Of a stretch of 64,000 bases of DNA, positions 45,311 through 55,345 are shown in pieces. A program made the position numbers and the translations under genes. Within the stretch, counting starts at the first letter, position 1. Each line of letters opens with the position of its first letter. Source of the stretch: Saxidomus purpurata (taxonomy: Eukaryota; Mollusca; Bivalvia; Venerida; Veneridae); assembly GCA_022818135.1 (NCBI GenBank), contig JAFMSR010000008.1, forward strand, positions 35,023,712-35,087,711, in the 5' to 3' direction. Under the pieces are notes generated by a model that was not told the origin of the DNA, ran no database searches, and saw nothing but the letters and a program-made list of their open reading frames with translations.

Positions 45311-45916
45311 ACGTTTTTACATCTCGTGAGAACCGGTTGTTTGTGTGATCCATAGGGAAAAAAGGTAAATTAAATATTAAAGGGATCATAAGTTGTGACA
45401 AAGAGAGATCTCACAATTGAACCTTGCGGGACACCATATATTGCCGCTGGTTTCAAAACAAGATTTGGAACTTTTAAAATATAAATTAAGAAATCTTTTT
45501 AGGCATTACAAATTAACAAACTTTAAATATAGTTAATATAAATATTTACACTCAATGCACTGCCTTTCAACTTTCATAATACAACTATGAATATTCGCTC
45601 AAATTTGACACAAGTTTATCTTTTAGAAGTTCTATTACTCAGTCAATTGTGTCAATTAGCTTGGGTTTTGCAAAATATTTTACAATCGTTTGAGTAAAAT
45701 TGACAGACAATATTTTTCACACCAATTGACATGTTGGGCATTATTAAAAACATGATTTTTACGCAGTGATAATCTAGCGGCGCTTCACAATGGAAATACC
45801 GCGGCGGTTATGTGTGCTAAAATAAATAGATGCACCACCATGACCACTACCATGGATAAAAATTATTTACTAGAAAAAAGTGTTTACTAGAAATTCTTAT
45901 TTTCTACATTTGTTTT
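45311..45916. other. Intergenic sequence
   Basis: No gene or structured repeat recognised. Confidence 0.4.
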
Positions 45917-46965
45917 TAGCTCACCTGGCACAGTGCCAGAGTGAGCTATTAGGATCGCTTTCGGTCCGGGGTCCATCGAACGTCTGTCCGTCCACCATTT
46001 CCTTCAAACGATATCTCCTCTGAAACCACTGGGCCAATGTTGATGAAACTTTGCAGGGATGTTCCTTGCATGAAGCTTTGTCAAAGTTGTTCAAAGAATT
46101 CCATTCCATGCAGAACTCTGGTTGCTATGGCAACAAATAGGAAAAACTTAAAAAATCTTCTTCTCTGAAACCACAAGGCCTAGAGCTTAGATATTTGGCG
46201 TGTAGCATTGTCTAGTAGACCTCTACCAAGATTGTTCAAATTATGACCCCCAGGACAAAATTGACCCCACGCTGGTGGTCACTTAGTTTTTGCAAAGGCT
46301 TATATAGGAAAAACTTTAAAAATCTTCTTCTCTGAAACCACAAGGCCTAGAGCTTAGATATTTGGCATGTAGCATTGTCTAGTGGACCTCTACCTAGATT
46401 GTTCAAATTATGACCACTGGGTCAAAATTGACACCGCCCAGGTGGTCGCTTAGTTTTGCAAAGGCTTATATAGGAAAAACTTCTTCTCTGTAACCACTAG
46501 GCCTAGAGCTTAGATATTTAGCATGTGGCAGTGTCTAGTGGAGTTCTCCCAAGATTGTTCAAATTATGAGACCTGGGTCAAAATTGACACCGCCCAGGGG
46601 GTCACTTGGTTTTACATAAGCTTATTTAGGAAAAACTTTAAAAATCTTCTCTAAAACCATAAGGCCTAGAGCTGAAATATTTAGCATGTAGCATTGTCTA
46701 GTGGACCTTTACCAAGATTGTTCAAATCATAACCCCCTGGTCAAAATTAACCCTTCCCGGGAAGGGGGAAAACACTTGATTTCACATAGGCTTATATAGG
46801 GGAAAAAAACACAAGGCCGACAGGCAGATAATAGATATTTGAAATGTTACTTAGCATTGTGTAGTGGACCTCTACGAATTATGTTAGAATCATGACCCCT
46901 TTTATTATAGCCAATGGTAGTCAGGTGAGCGATACAGGGCCATCATGGCCCTCTTGTTTGTTTTT
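45917..46965 (+). mobile_element. Complete AGCTCACC-family element with hairpin ends
   Basis: The 5' end TAGCTCACCTGGCAC-ag-TGCCAGAGTGAGCTA is a hairpin. The 3' end GGGCCATCATGGCCC is a hairpin followed by TCTTGTTTG. The interior has four tandem units of about 170 bp ('ctctgaaaccacaaggcct', 'tagatatttggcatgtagca', 'gtctagtggacctctacc'). No ORF. The reverse orientation is seen at 15569 and 19853. Confidence 0.75.
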
Positions 46966-47011
46966 TTTAGTAAAAAATAGTTTTATTCTAACAATTTCTA
47001 ACAGTGGAGTG

Positions 47012-47171
47012 GTCACCGCAAATCACCATGTCCAGTCACGTGAATCACTGCAACCGATTTTTTTTCAGTCGATCGTAGATGGTCACAGTGATCATTTAGG
47101 TGTCGAAATCGATTTCAGAGTGACCACATCATCGTGTCTGGTCACCCCGATTTTATTTTTGTTGCGGTGAC
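47012..47171. repeat. Small inverted-repeat block
   Basis: GTCACCGCAA (47012) is inverted at 47162-47171, with 'tcaccatgtccagtcac' and 'gaccacatcatcgtgtctggtcac' inside. It may be a 160-bp MITE; no clear target duplication. Confidence 0.5.
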
Positions 47172-47663
47172 AAAATTTGAAAATACACCTTGCGTGTACT
47201 GTACAAGGGCATCTGGAACAAATTTTCTAATTTCAAATTTGATCATGTTTTCTTGCAAAAATGTGTCTCTGAATTTTCAAGAAAATACATTTTGGGCATT
47301 TGCTTGAAAACTAATGGACAGAATACTAACACAGCTCAGATTCACAATAAATGCACAATAATTGATTGTAGAGAAACCAAAAATGGAAACGGAAAGAAGT
47401 GCTAAAAAGCTGGTGCAAGAAATGGCTTCTGGTAATGTTGAGCTTTTCATAGGCTACCAGTACAAATAACATTTCCTAGGTGCTTCACAAACTTCAACAA
47501 ACAGTTGCACTTAAAATCTTCAAAAATGTCTTTTAGTCCCTTGAACTGCCCATAGACAGCCCTGAATGGCCCCTGATACTAGTAGTTTGAAATTTATATT
47601 ATCTCTTGAAATATAAGGTCCTCTTTTGGGTTCCATAAACTGAAGTAAAGAACACCTATCTAC

Positions 47664-48954
47664 CAGGGATCAGGAAATTTTGAAATCTCAATCGGTCCGG
47701 ACAAGTCGAGGGTACATCGTCAACCCCCCCCCGAAAAAAAGTTACAAAAACGTAAAAAAAAAAATTGAAAAATTTGTACGTGATTTTTCAACCATCTTTC
47801 CATTGTTGTGCATGATCATGGAACGGTTAAAGTATTTAGTTTCCTCCTTTTGATTCCAAAATGTTTCCAAAAACGAAAATGTTTATCTTCTTTCATTATT
47901 GATTAGTAAATCTCACGAGTCGATAAAATAAATGCGCCGTTCACGTGGAGCGTTCCATTTTCTAAGGGATAAACTTTACATAATTTTCGCCATAAAGGAA
48001 TAAGAAACGGAATTTCTAAGTAATAAGAAAAAATATCGAGCCAGTTTTCATAAATAAATATGATAATTTCCATGCGATTTTATCATTGAAAGTGTGTTCA
48101 ATTTCGATTAGAACTGATTACGTTCAAAGTCACCCCACAAAGTTTTGTAATAATCCATGTGTCAGGTATAGGCAATATAATTTTTGTCGTCTGGTTTTGT
48201 ATTGAATAATTTTTTTATGCCTCTCAGGTTGCCAGACCGATTAACATTATCTTTCGGCTTCCCCTTCTGACTTTTGGAAGCATTAACTACCAGTTGCCGG
48301 TCCGGTTATTTGTTTCATTATTATTCTCCCGATTATCATAAGCCGGTTTGCCATTTCGGTCATTTGATTTTTTGAACATCGCAAATATGTGGCGTTGTGC
48401 CATTTCAACAATAAATCGAAAGGTATTGAATGCCCGAACATGATACATTATATAGCCGGCACTATTTGAGTAATAAAAATTAACTCTTGGGTTTTATCTT
48501 TTAATAATTTCTTTCAACTGTTTTCTTACCGGTCAAAAGTACACATGGACCGAATCGTTTTTAATTAAATCATAATGACCAGTAATGTTGGCAAAGTGTA
48601 GGTAATGATTAGCGACCTAAAGACAATCGGTCCGGCATAGAGTCAATCGGAGCTGCAAACATATTTGTAAAATCTTTAAGTCAATAACGTGTTAGCGACG
48701 CCCGAGGACCAATTAGGTAAAGACCGCCGCGGGTTATTAACATGACACGTTTATTGGGGTATTGGATAGGTGCTAATAACACAGATGCTATGTGTAATTA
48801 CACAAGCAACTCCTTTTGTCATATTTAAGCCATTTTATGACTTTTAAAAAAAATAATCTAGGACCGATATTTAAGCAACTTTTGGTGACGTGAATCGGTC
48901 CAGCAAGTTGAAAATCGGTCCAGACTGGCAAATTTTCGGTTTTCCTGATCCCTG
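47664..48954. mobile_element. Complete non-autonomous hAT-type element, 1291 bp
   Basis: Perfect 14-bp terminal inverted repeats, CAGGGATCAGGAAA / TTTCCTGATCCCTG, are flanked by an exact 8-bp direct repeat CTATCTAC (47656-47663 and 48955-48962), the hAT hallmark. Subterminal regions carry many copies of CGGTCC in both orientations, as expected of transposase-binding sites. No transposase ORF is present. Confidence 0.92.
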
Positions 48955-49009
48955 CTATCTACGGCATGTTTCCGTGTCGCCATCTTGGAATGACTACACC
49001 TTTCCGACT

Positions 49010-49720
49010 ACATGACAGTGCTTTTGCACTTAGCAAATATCTATGCATGCAAGGCCATTGTGTCTGCATATTTATCCTTTATTCATGAACCTATTAAAAC
49101 TGTGTTTTTCAATCATATCCCCCTGAACACAAAGTGTAATGGTGGTATACTGGATTTAGCTTGTCTGTCTGTTCGTCCATCTGTAGACGGATTCTTGTGG
49201 ACACTAAATCTCCAATACCTCTGGTCAGAATTTAATGATACTTCACAAAAGTGATAAGTATATTGCCTAGTTGTGCAGGGTCCATGTTTCCAGTCTTTAG
49301 GTTAAAGGTCAAGGTCACAGGGGCTTGAGATAATAAAATCTTGTTGACCCTAAACCTCCAAAACCCCTTGTCAGAATTTAATGATACTTCATAGAAATGA
49401 TAAGTACCATCTAGGTCAAGTGGCTCGAGATAGTGCGCTTCTAATCTCCTGGTCACAATTTAATGATATTTTACAGAAGTGATAAGAACCAAGCCTAAAG
49501 TTGTGCATGGTCCAATAATTAAAGAATCGCATGTTACATTAATTTTATATACTGTGTCAGTGGGGTGTTCTAGAGGGTATTTATCACCTTCAGTGATAGT
49601 TCTGGTTCTGGCTATGTTTACTATGTATAGTAAAACATACTTGTCTCTCCTGATACAAAATGTAGTTCTTTTGTTTTCTGACCAATGCACAAGTTGGGAT
49701 GTAAATAGTCACCCCTAAGT
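49010..49720. repeat. Dispersed repeat remnants
   Basis: 49010-49110 matches 17460-17600 in the opposite orientation. 49200-49500 has three units of 'cagaatttaatgatacttcacaaa...gtgataagta'. No gene. Confidence 0.5.
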
Positions 49721-49724
49721 GGCT

Positions 49725-49922
49725 ATAGTTCATTTCACGTCAGTTGTAGAACAAGTTCTAGCAACTGAACTACTCTCAGTGACTGCTTCCCAGAGTTCTG
49801 GCCAGTACTCGTGCCAAAAGATAGGCCGGTCGAGGTTACAGTGAAATGCTGAGGCTAGGATTCAAACCCACAATCTCCACTTGGAGTAAGGAGCTTGACC
49901 ACAGTGCCTCTCTACTAAAATG
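49725..49922 (-). mobile_element. tRNA-derived SINE-like element
   Basis: Minus-strand reading starts gaggcactgtggtcaagctcc (A-box-like) and about 45 bases later gggtttgaatcc (B box), followed by a non-tRNA body (cctcagcatttcactgta...). A cloverleaf does not close, so it is a SINE head and not a tRNA gene. Confidence 0.6.
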
Positions 49923-50084
49923 TAATTACTAATTATATGTATCGATATTTCATAAGATCGGCAACATTGCCTGTAATAGTCATTGAGGGTTGTCCGCACT
50001 ATCATTTTGTTGATCAAGTGTTTTATTATATTGTATTCATTTTCTGTATGAATTAACAGTTTCTATTTGTTGTTCTGATACTTA

Positions 50085-50822
50085 TTATGCCCCCATTCAA
50101 AATGGAGGGGTATATTGGTTTGCACATGTTGTTCTGTCTGTCAGTAAACTAAACTTTTTTTGATCAATAACTAGAGAGCCCTTTGGCCTAGGTTCCTCAA
50201 ACTTGGTAGGTTTGTAGATGAGGTCTGTTGATTTTGAGGTCAAAGGTCAAAGTCATTGTGACCTTTAACAGAAAAAAATGTCTGATAAAAAAACTCGAGC
50301 ATGCTTTTTCCTATTGTCCTCAAATTTTGTAGGTACCCCTATCAATTTTGAGGTCAAAGGTCAAGGTCACAGTGACCTTCAGCAGAAAAAAAAACTTTTC
50401 AGATCAATAATAAGAGAATGTGTTGGCGTAGTGTCCTCAAACTTTGTAGGTTGGTCTGTTATCACCGGTATATGATTCATAGCGATCTTGAGGTAGTAGG
50501 TCACACTACAAAAAGTAATCCTATCAATAACTAGAGAACACTTTGGCCTTGTGTCATCAAACTAGGTAGGTTGGTCATGACCAGTACATGACCTCTATCT
50601 ATTTTGAGGTCAAAGGTCATGGTCAAAGTGATCTTCAAAAGGAAAAACCTGTCCAATGAATAATATCTGGAGAATGCATCTGCCTAGTGTCCTCAAACTG
50701 GGTAGGTTGATCATGATCAATAGATGACCCCTGTTGAGTTCAGCTTGACAAGTTGAAGGGCAAGGTCACATTGACCTACACCAGAATTGTCTTATTGGCT
50801 GCCTTCAGGGGGGCATACATGT
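50085..50822 (+). repeat. 'TATGCCCCC'-ended dispersed repeat rich in AGGTCA half-sites
   Basis: It starts ATGCCCCCATT-caaa-ATGGAGGGGTAT (hairpin) and ends GGGGGGCATA. The interior has four tandem units of about 130-170 bp, each with 'ttgaggtcaaaggtcaaggtca'. No coding frame. Confidence 0.65.
50351..50378. promoter_or_regulatory. Overlapping nuclear-receptor-type sites (DR1, DR0, IR3)
   Basis: AGGTCA-A-AGGTCA (50351-50363) is followed directly by AGGTCA-cag-TGACCT (50364-50378), a perfect palindrome with 3-base spacing. Further DR1 sites lie at 50237-50249 and 50607-50619. They belong to a repeat, so function is uncertain. Confidence 0.45.
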
Positions 50823-50903
50823 TTTGCAAGCATTTGTTAATGCATTTTAGCCTGACAGAAATACAATGCTAAACTGATCAATCAAAATCCTTTTACATTT
50901 TAG

Positions 50904-50994
50904 GGTTAGCTCCGTGTTGAACAGGGATGTAAAACAATATGGGAAGAAATACCTTGTTGATGGTAATGATGATACTTGTTGGAACTCTGATCAG
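50904..50994 (+). CDS. NR2C2AP: NR2C2AP-like exon 2
   Basis: TTTTAG precedes and CAG|GTACAT follows a 91-base exon: one base completing an x-x-G codon (Arg expected), then 30 codons. It encodes V-S-S-V-L-N-R-D ... N-D-D-T-C-W-N-S-D-Q. Confidence 0.9.
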
Positions 50995-53900
50995 GTACAT
51001 GTAACTTGTCTGGTTTATCGTCAAGGTCAAGGTTAAATTAGTTGGGTGGCATGTGAAGCTTATATTAACTAAGGCAAACAAATGGTTTATCATTAGTATG
51101 TGGAACAAACATCAAATTTGGCACACCTACACAAAGTGTAGAGGTCACTACAAGAATTTCTAGTTTGTGCTCTCTTATCTGGCTAGATGATTGTGCAGGT
51201 AATTGTCATCTGCCATTGTGTCCCTTCATAGTTAAAGTATGGAAGGTCTGGGCGCAATGCTGTTTTCAAAATGTTATATGGTTTTTGCAAGATGCAACAT
51301 CTTTGTTGTGAAATGTGACATGCTTTTTTGCGAAATGCACCATGCTCTTTGCCAACTGCTTCAAGCGCAATGCCTTGTGTGTAATGCGTTATGTCAATAC
51401 TATTTATAGTAACATTTTGTGAAAAAAAAAATGCTTTTCACCTTATCTGAGTCGGTGGCACAGGGTGAGCTTTTAAAATTAATGAATGAAAACAATATTC
51501 AAATATTTTCTGTATGCCATATTTGCCCATGGTATAATTATAGTATCATTAAAACATGAAAGTTGTTCATATTAAATTTTCATCCCTATTGATAACTGTT
51601 GCAGAAAAAAACAGAATTGACTTTTCTTGTATCAGCTTTAATTAAGATGATGCAAACCTGGCCTTGTTGTTGATGTTGCAATATTATTTAACAAAATGGT
51701 CTCTTTGAATTTTTCCCATGTACTTGTTTGTCATGTCAGTTAAAGTCCACATTTGATTTTGTATCATAAGTGTTTGATTGACAGATTTCATCATGTTAAT
51801 TGTTCATCATTGATTGCTTTTTACAGGGATTGCCACAATGGATAGTAATAGACTTTGCTAGAGATGTAGCAATATCCGAGCTTCATATTCAGTTCCAGGG
51901 AGGTTTTGCTGGTCGAGACTGTTGGATGGAAGGAAAGACGGACAGTGATGCAAACTGGGAGAAAATAGAGAACTTTTATCCTGACGATAAAAACTCTTTA
52001 CAAGTATCCTTTATTCAGTTGACGGGTGTTTCAGAATGTTAGTCATATGGTCAGAAACTTGAATAATGGCATTTATATGTAGCTAAATCATTTATATGAG
52101 TATCTTTGAAGTATGTGACTCTTTATCAACATTATATGAGTATTTATCTGTGATCTCTTGATCAAGTAAATAATCTCCTGTAAAAATCCTATCCCTTCAA
52201 CCCAAATGTTTTCCAGTAAATATTTTATTCTGTCTTTCGCTGCTGGTGACTAGAGATTCTGCTTTTGTAACTGGTGCAGATCTTGAGATGCCTACACGGC
52301 CATGCAGTCTGATCATGATCTGCACTATTCACTACTCCGTAAACCATTTTTATACACGCGTTGTGACAGGCCGTATCATGGGATCACCTGTGGTGTCCAC
52401 AAAGTTGTCCACTCCTTAACTTCCACAACTCTCATCGAAACTTCGCACAACTTGCTGTGAATGTTTATCAGTGTAGTTATTGCCCTTTTAATACCAAATT
52501 TGAACAAATTTAGAGCTGTCCTGTCTCTAAGTTAAATTTTTCTAATCAATCTTCACAAAACTTGCTGTGAATGTTAATTGGCCTAATATCTTGACCAAGT
52601 TCGGTAACCAGCAAAATCTCCCGAGTCACTCTGGAGTTAGTGCTCTTTAATTGCCTAAATTGGAACAATTTAGAGTTGTCCAGTCTCTAACTTAACTATT
52701 CAAAACCAATCTGTGAATGTTTATTTGTGTAATATCTCAGCCAAGTTTGATAACCAGCTAAGTTGCCCTAGTCACTCCAGAGTTATTGCCTTTGGAACAA
52801 TTTAGAGTAGCCTGCTCTATAACTTCAACTATTCATAACCAATCTTCACTAAATTTGCTGTGAATCTTTGCCCAAGTCACTCTAGAGTTATTGACCTTAA
52901 TTTGCCAAAATTGAACCAACTCTTTAACTTCACACTTCCTAACCAATCTTCACTAACCTTGCTGTGAATGCTTGGCCAAACTTGCCAAATAGCCCCAGTC
53001 ACTTTGAAGTTATTGCCCATTAATTGCCAGATGTTGCTACCTAGATGTTGCTCTGTCCATATTATGAAATCCCCACAAAATATTGGGAGTGGAAATGTAG
53101 CAATACAAACATAACAAATGTTTTAGTTATTAGCTCGACTATTCGGAGAATATGGAGAGCTATTACAGTCACTTGTGTGTCGGCGTCGGCGTCGGCGTTG
53201 CTTCTTTGGTTAAAGTTTTGCCTGCTAAGTACTATCATGCACATATCTCAGTAACCACTTATGATATTGACTTGAAACTTTGTTCATGTCTTTAGGGGTG
53301 TCATACAATCAAGGCAGATAACTCTTGAAAAAATTTAGTACAAATTATGGCCCTTGTTTGACTTTGAAAATTTGGTTAAAGTTTTGCCTGCTAGGTACTA
53401 TCATGCACATATCTCAGTAACCACTTATAATATTGACTTGAAACTTTGTTCATGTCTTTAGGGGTGTCATACAATCAAGGCATATAACTCTTGAAAAAAT
53501 TTAGTACAAATTATGGCCCTTGTTTGACTTTGAAAATTTGGTTAAAGTTTTGCCTGCTAGGTACTATCATGCACATATCTCAGTAACCACTTATGATATT
53601 GACTTGAAACTTTGTTCATGTCTTTAGGGGTGTCATACAATCAAGGCAGATAACTCTTGAAAAATTTAGTACAAATTATGGCCCTTGTTTGACTTTGAAA
53701 ATTTGGTTAAAGTTTTGCCTGCTAGGTACTATCATGCACATATCTCAGTAACCACTTGTGATATTGACTTGAAACTTCGTTAATGTCTCTAGGGGTGTCA
53801 CACAGTCAAGTCAGATAACTCTTGTATAAATTTAGTACTAATTATGGCCCTTGTTTGACTTTGAAAATTTGGTTAAAGTTTTGCCTGCTAGGTACTATCA

Positions 53901-54958
53901 TGCACATATCTCAGTAACCACTTGTGATATTGACTTGAAACTTTTTAATGTCTTAAGAGGTGTCACACAGTCAAGACAGATAACTCTTGTTTAAATTTAG
54001 TGCAAATTATGGCCCTTGTTTGACTTTGAAAATTTGGTAAAGTTTTGCATGCAAGGTACTATCATGCACATATCACAGTAACCACTTATGGTAGTTATAT
54101 CAAACCTTGCAATAGTGTTCAGGGTAAATTTTGTATCAAACAATTAATTTACCAAAAATTAAATCTATAGTTATAGATTTTGACTTTTTTTATGATTCAA
54201 CTTTCCTAGTTTATACTTAATAGTTAGCAGAATTTTGTTTTGCTATTACACTGATAAAAGTTTTGTTTTATTAGCAAACACCCACAATAGTCGAGCGTGC
54301 TGTCTTATGGACAGCTCTTGTTTTAGTATTTCCCTCAAACTTGTGGCAGTTTAGAACTTTTGTGAACAATTAATGCTATTGCTCAAAGTAAAAGAATGGC
54401 AAGATCATTGTAGACAACTGATGCGGTTAGGGCTGAAGCATCTTTATTGTAACTTTAGATTTACTTTATGATACACCATATATTTGAACTTAACACATTC
54501 ATTGTTTAGCGATTTTAACTGCCAACAACAGGAAATTGTTGACATTAAGCATTAAAATCATTATGTTTTAATCACACTGTACTTTTACAATTGGTACAGA
54601 TGTAAAAAAAATAGTTAAAAATTAAAGCTTTTTTTGCCAATTAACAGCTATATGGTATTGTATGTTTCTATTTGCAGGGAAAAAAAGTTTCCAATTTTGT
54701 TTTTATTTTATTCACAAAAGTGACTGTTGATCAACTCAAGGCAAGAAACTCCTTTCTAGGAAGTCACTATAGCATAGCCCTTCCTCCTTTTATTAACACA
54801 AAGTTATATTTTACTTTCCTTAACCCTTTATTTAGATATTTAACATTGGTAACTCAGGGAAAACTTTCACATCTGTGAAAATAGTGTTCAGCAAGAGTAC
54901 AGACTTTTTTGGACGTATAACAATATACAGACTTGAACTTACTGGTGAAGTTAGATGA
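50904..54958 (+). CDS. NR2C2AP: NR2C2AP-like protein (whole resolved gene, first exon missing)
   Basis: Three plus-strand exons encode about 129 residues matching nuclear receptor 2C2-associated protein (TRA16) from residue about 14 to the end. Shared blocks are V-S-S-V-L-N-R, G-K-K-Y-L-V-D-G and T-C-W-N-S-D-Q-G from the first exon, then P-Q-W-I-V-I-D-F, I-Q-F-Q-G-G-F and F-Y-P-D-D-K-N-S-L-Q, and finally S-T-D-F-F-G-R-I-T-I-Y-R-L. The fold is a galactose-binding/F5-8C-like beta sandwich. In mammals the protein binds the orphan receptor NR2C2 and represses its transactivation; in molluscs the role is inferred only. Total length would be close to the human 139 residues. The exon coding the first dozen or so residues lies upstream and was not found. 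Confidence 0.9.
51235..51400. repeat. Diverged relative of the fold-back element
   Basis: TTAAAGTATGGAAGGTCTGGG resembles the terminus of the 8058-9313 element, followed by degenerate 'gcaaaatgc / tttttgcgaaatgc' units. Only one end is visible. It is in an intron of the NR2C2AP-like gene. Confidence 0.5.
51827..52003 (+). CDS. NR2C2AP: NR2C2AP-like exon 3
   Basis: 177 bases, phase 0 to 0, between TTTTTACAG and CAA|GTATCC. It encodes G-L-P-Q-W-I-V-I-D-F ... I-Q-F-Q-G-G-F-A-G-R-D-C ... Y-P-D-D-K-N-S-L-Q. Reading beyond the donor loses similarity. Confidence 0.92.
52420..53035. repeat. Degenerate tandem repeat, about 120-150 bp period
   Basis: About five units contain 'aaccaatcttcactaaacttgctgtgaatg', 'caagtttgataaccagc' and 'cagtcactctagagttattgccc'. 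In the last intron of the NR2C2AP-like gene. Confidence 0.7.
53131..54324 (+). mobile_element. TAGCTCGAC-family element, complete copy
   Basis: The 5' end is a hairpin (TAGCTC ... ATTC-gga-GAAT ... GAGCTA), followed by (GTCGGC)n, then about five tandem units of about 170 bp. The 3' end is GCTGTC-ttat-GGACAGC and CTCTTGTTTT. Near-identical inverted copy at 21071-22425. No ORF. It lies within the last NR2C2AP-like intron. Confidence 0.8.
54836..54958 (+). CDS. NR2C2AP: NR2C2AP-like terminal exon
   Basis: TTTATTTAG precedes 40 codons and TGA in phase 0. I-F-N-I aligns with the family's T-F-P-I, and F-T-S-V-K-I-V-F-S-K-S-T-D-F-F-G-R with L-K-V-T-F-x-x-A-T-D-F-F-G-R. A longer overlapping ORF upstream (54672-54878) is in another frame and is not used. 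Confidence 0.88.
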   Translation: MFNIGNSGKTFTSVKIVFSKSTDFFGRITIYRLELTGEVR

Positions 54959-55139
54959 TGCTGGTACTGAATTAGTGTTCATAATTTTGTTATTTTATAT
55001 TTATTCATGAATGTGTGGAAAGGATGGATTTAAAATGTTAAAAGGATTGATTCTGTTTCAGGAAAAATCAGTTTGTGAAAAAAGTAAAAAAAGGCTTGCA
55101 AAAGCAGTATTTCCAAATGCAGAGTTTCTGACATAACAA

Positions 55140-55345
55140 TGCTTGCACCATGGTGCAGGGGTAGATTGTCACTCTCCTAATCCAGGGGTCCAAGGTTTAA
55201 ATCAGGTCTGTAGAATCTGATCAAGACTTCTACAATCTATATTTTGCCCTTGAATACTCTGCAGAACTCAAGTAACCACTCAAGCCTAGTAAGTTTTACA
55301 AGGTGGGAGACTGCCAGTCAGTAATCTATGTAAAGTAAATACATT
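55140..55345 (+). mobile_element. tRNA-derived SINE-like element
   Basis: caccatggtgcaggggtag (A-box-like) is followed by aaggtttaaatca (B-box-like) about 40 bases later, then a body with 'ctcaagtaaccactcaagc'. The plus-strand head resembles the one at 49922 on the minus strand in layout only. Confidence 0.5.

Noticed and set aside
54672..54878. NR2C2AP-like exon in the frame containing V-D-Q-L-K, with a GC donor
   Set aside because: It would duplicate the family segment that the 54836 exon already supplies colinearly with a standard acceptor in phase 0.
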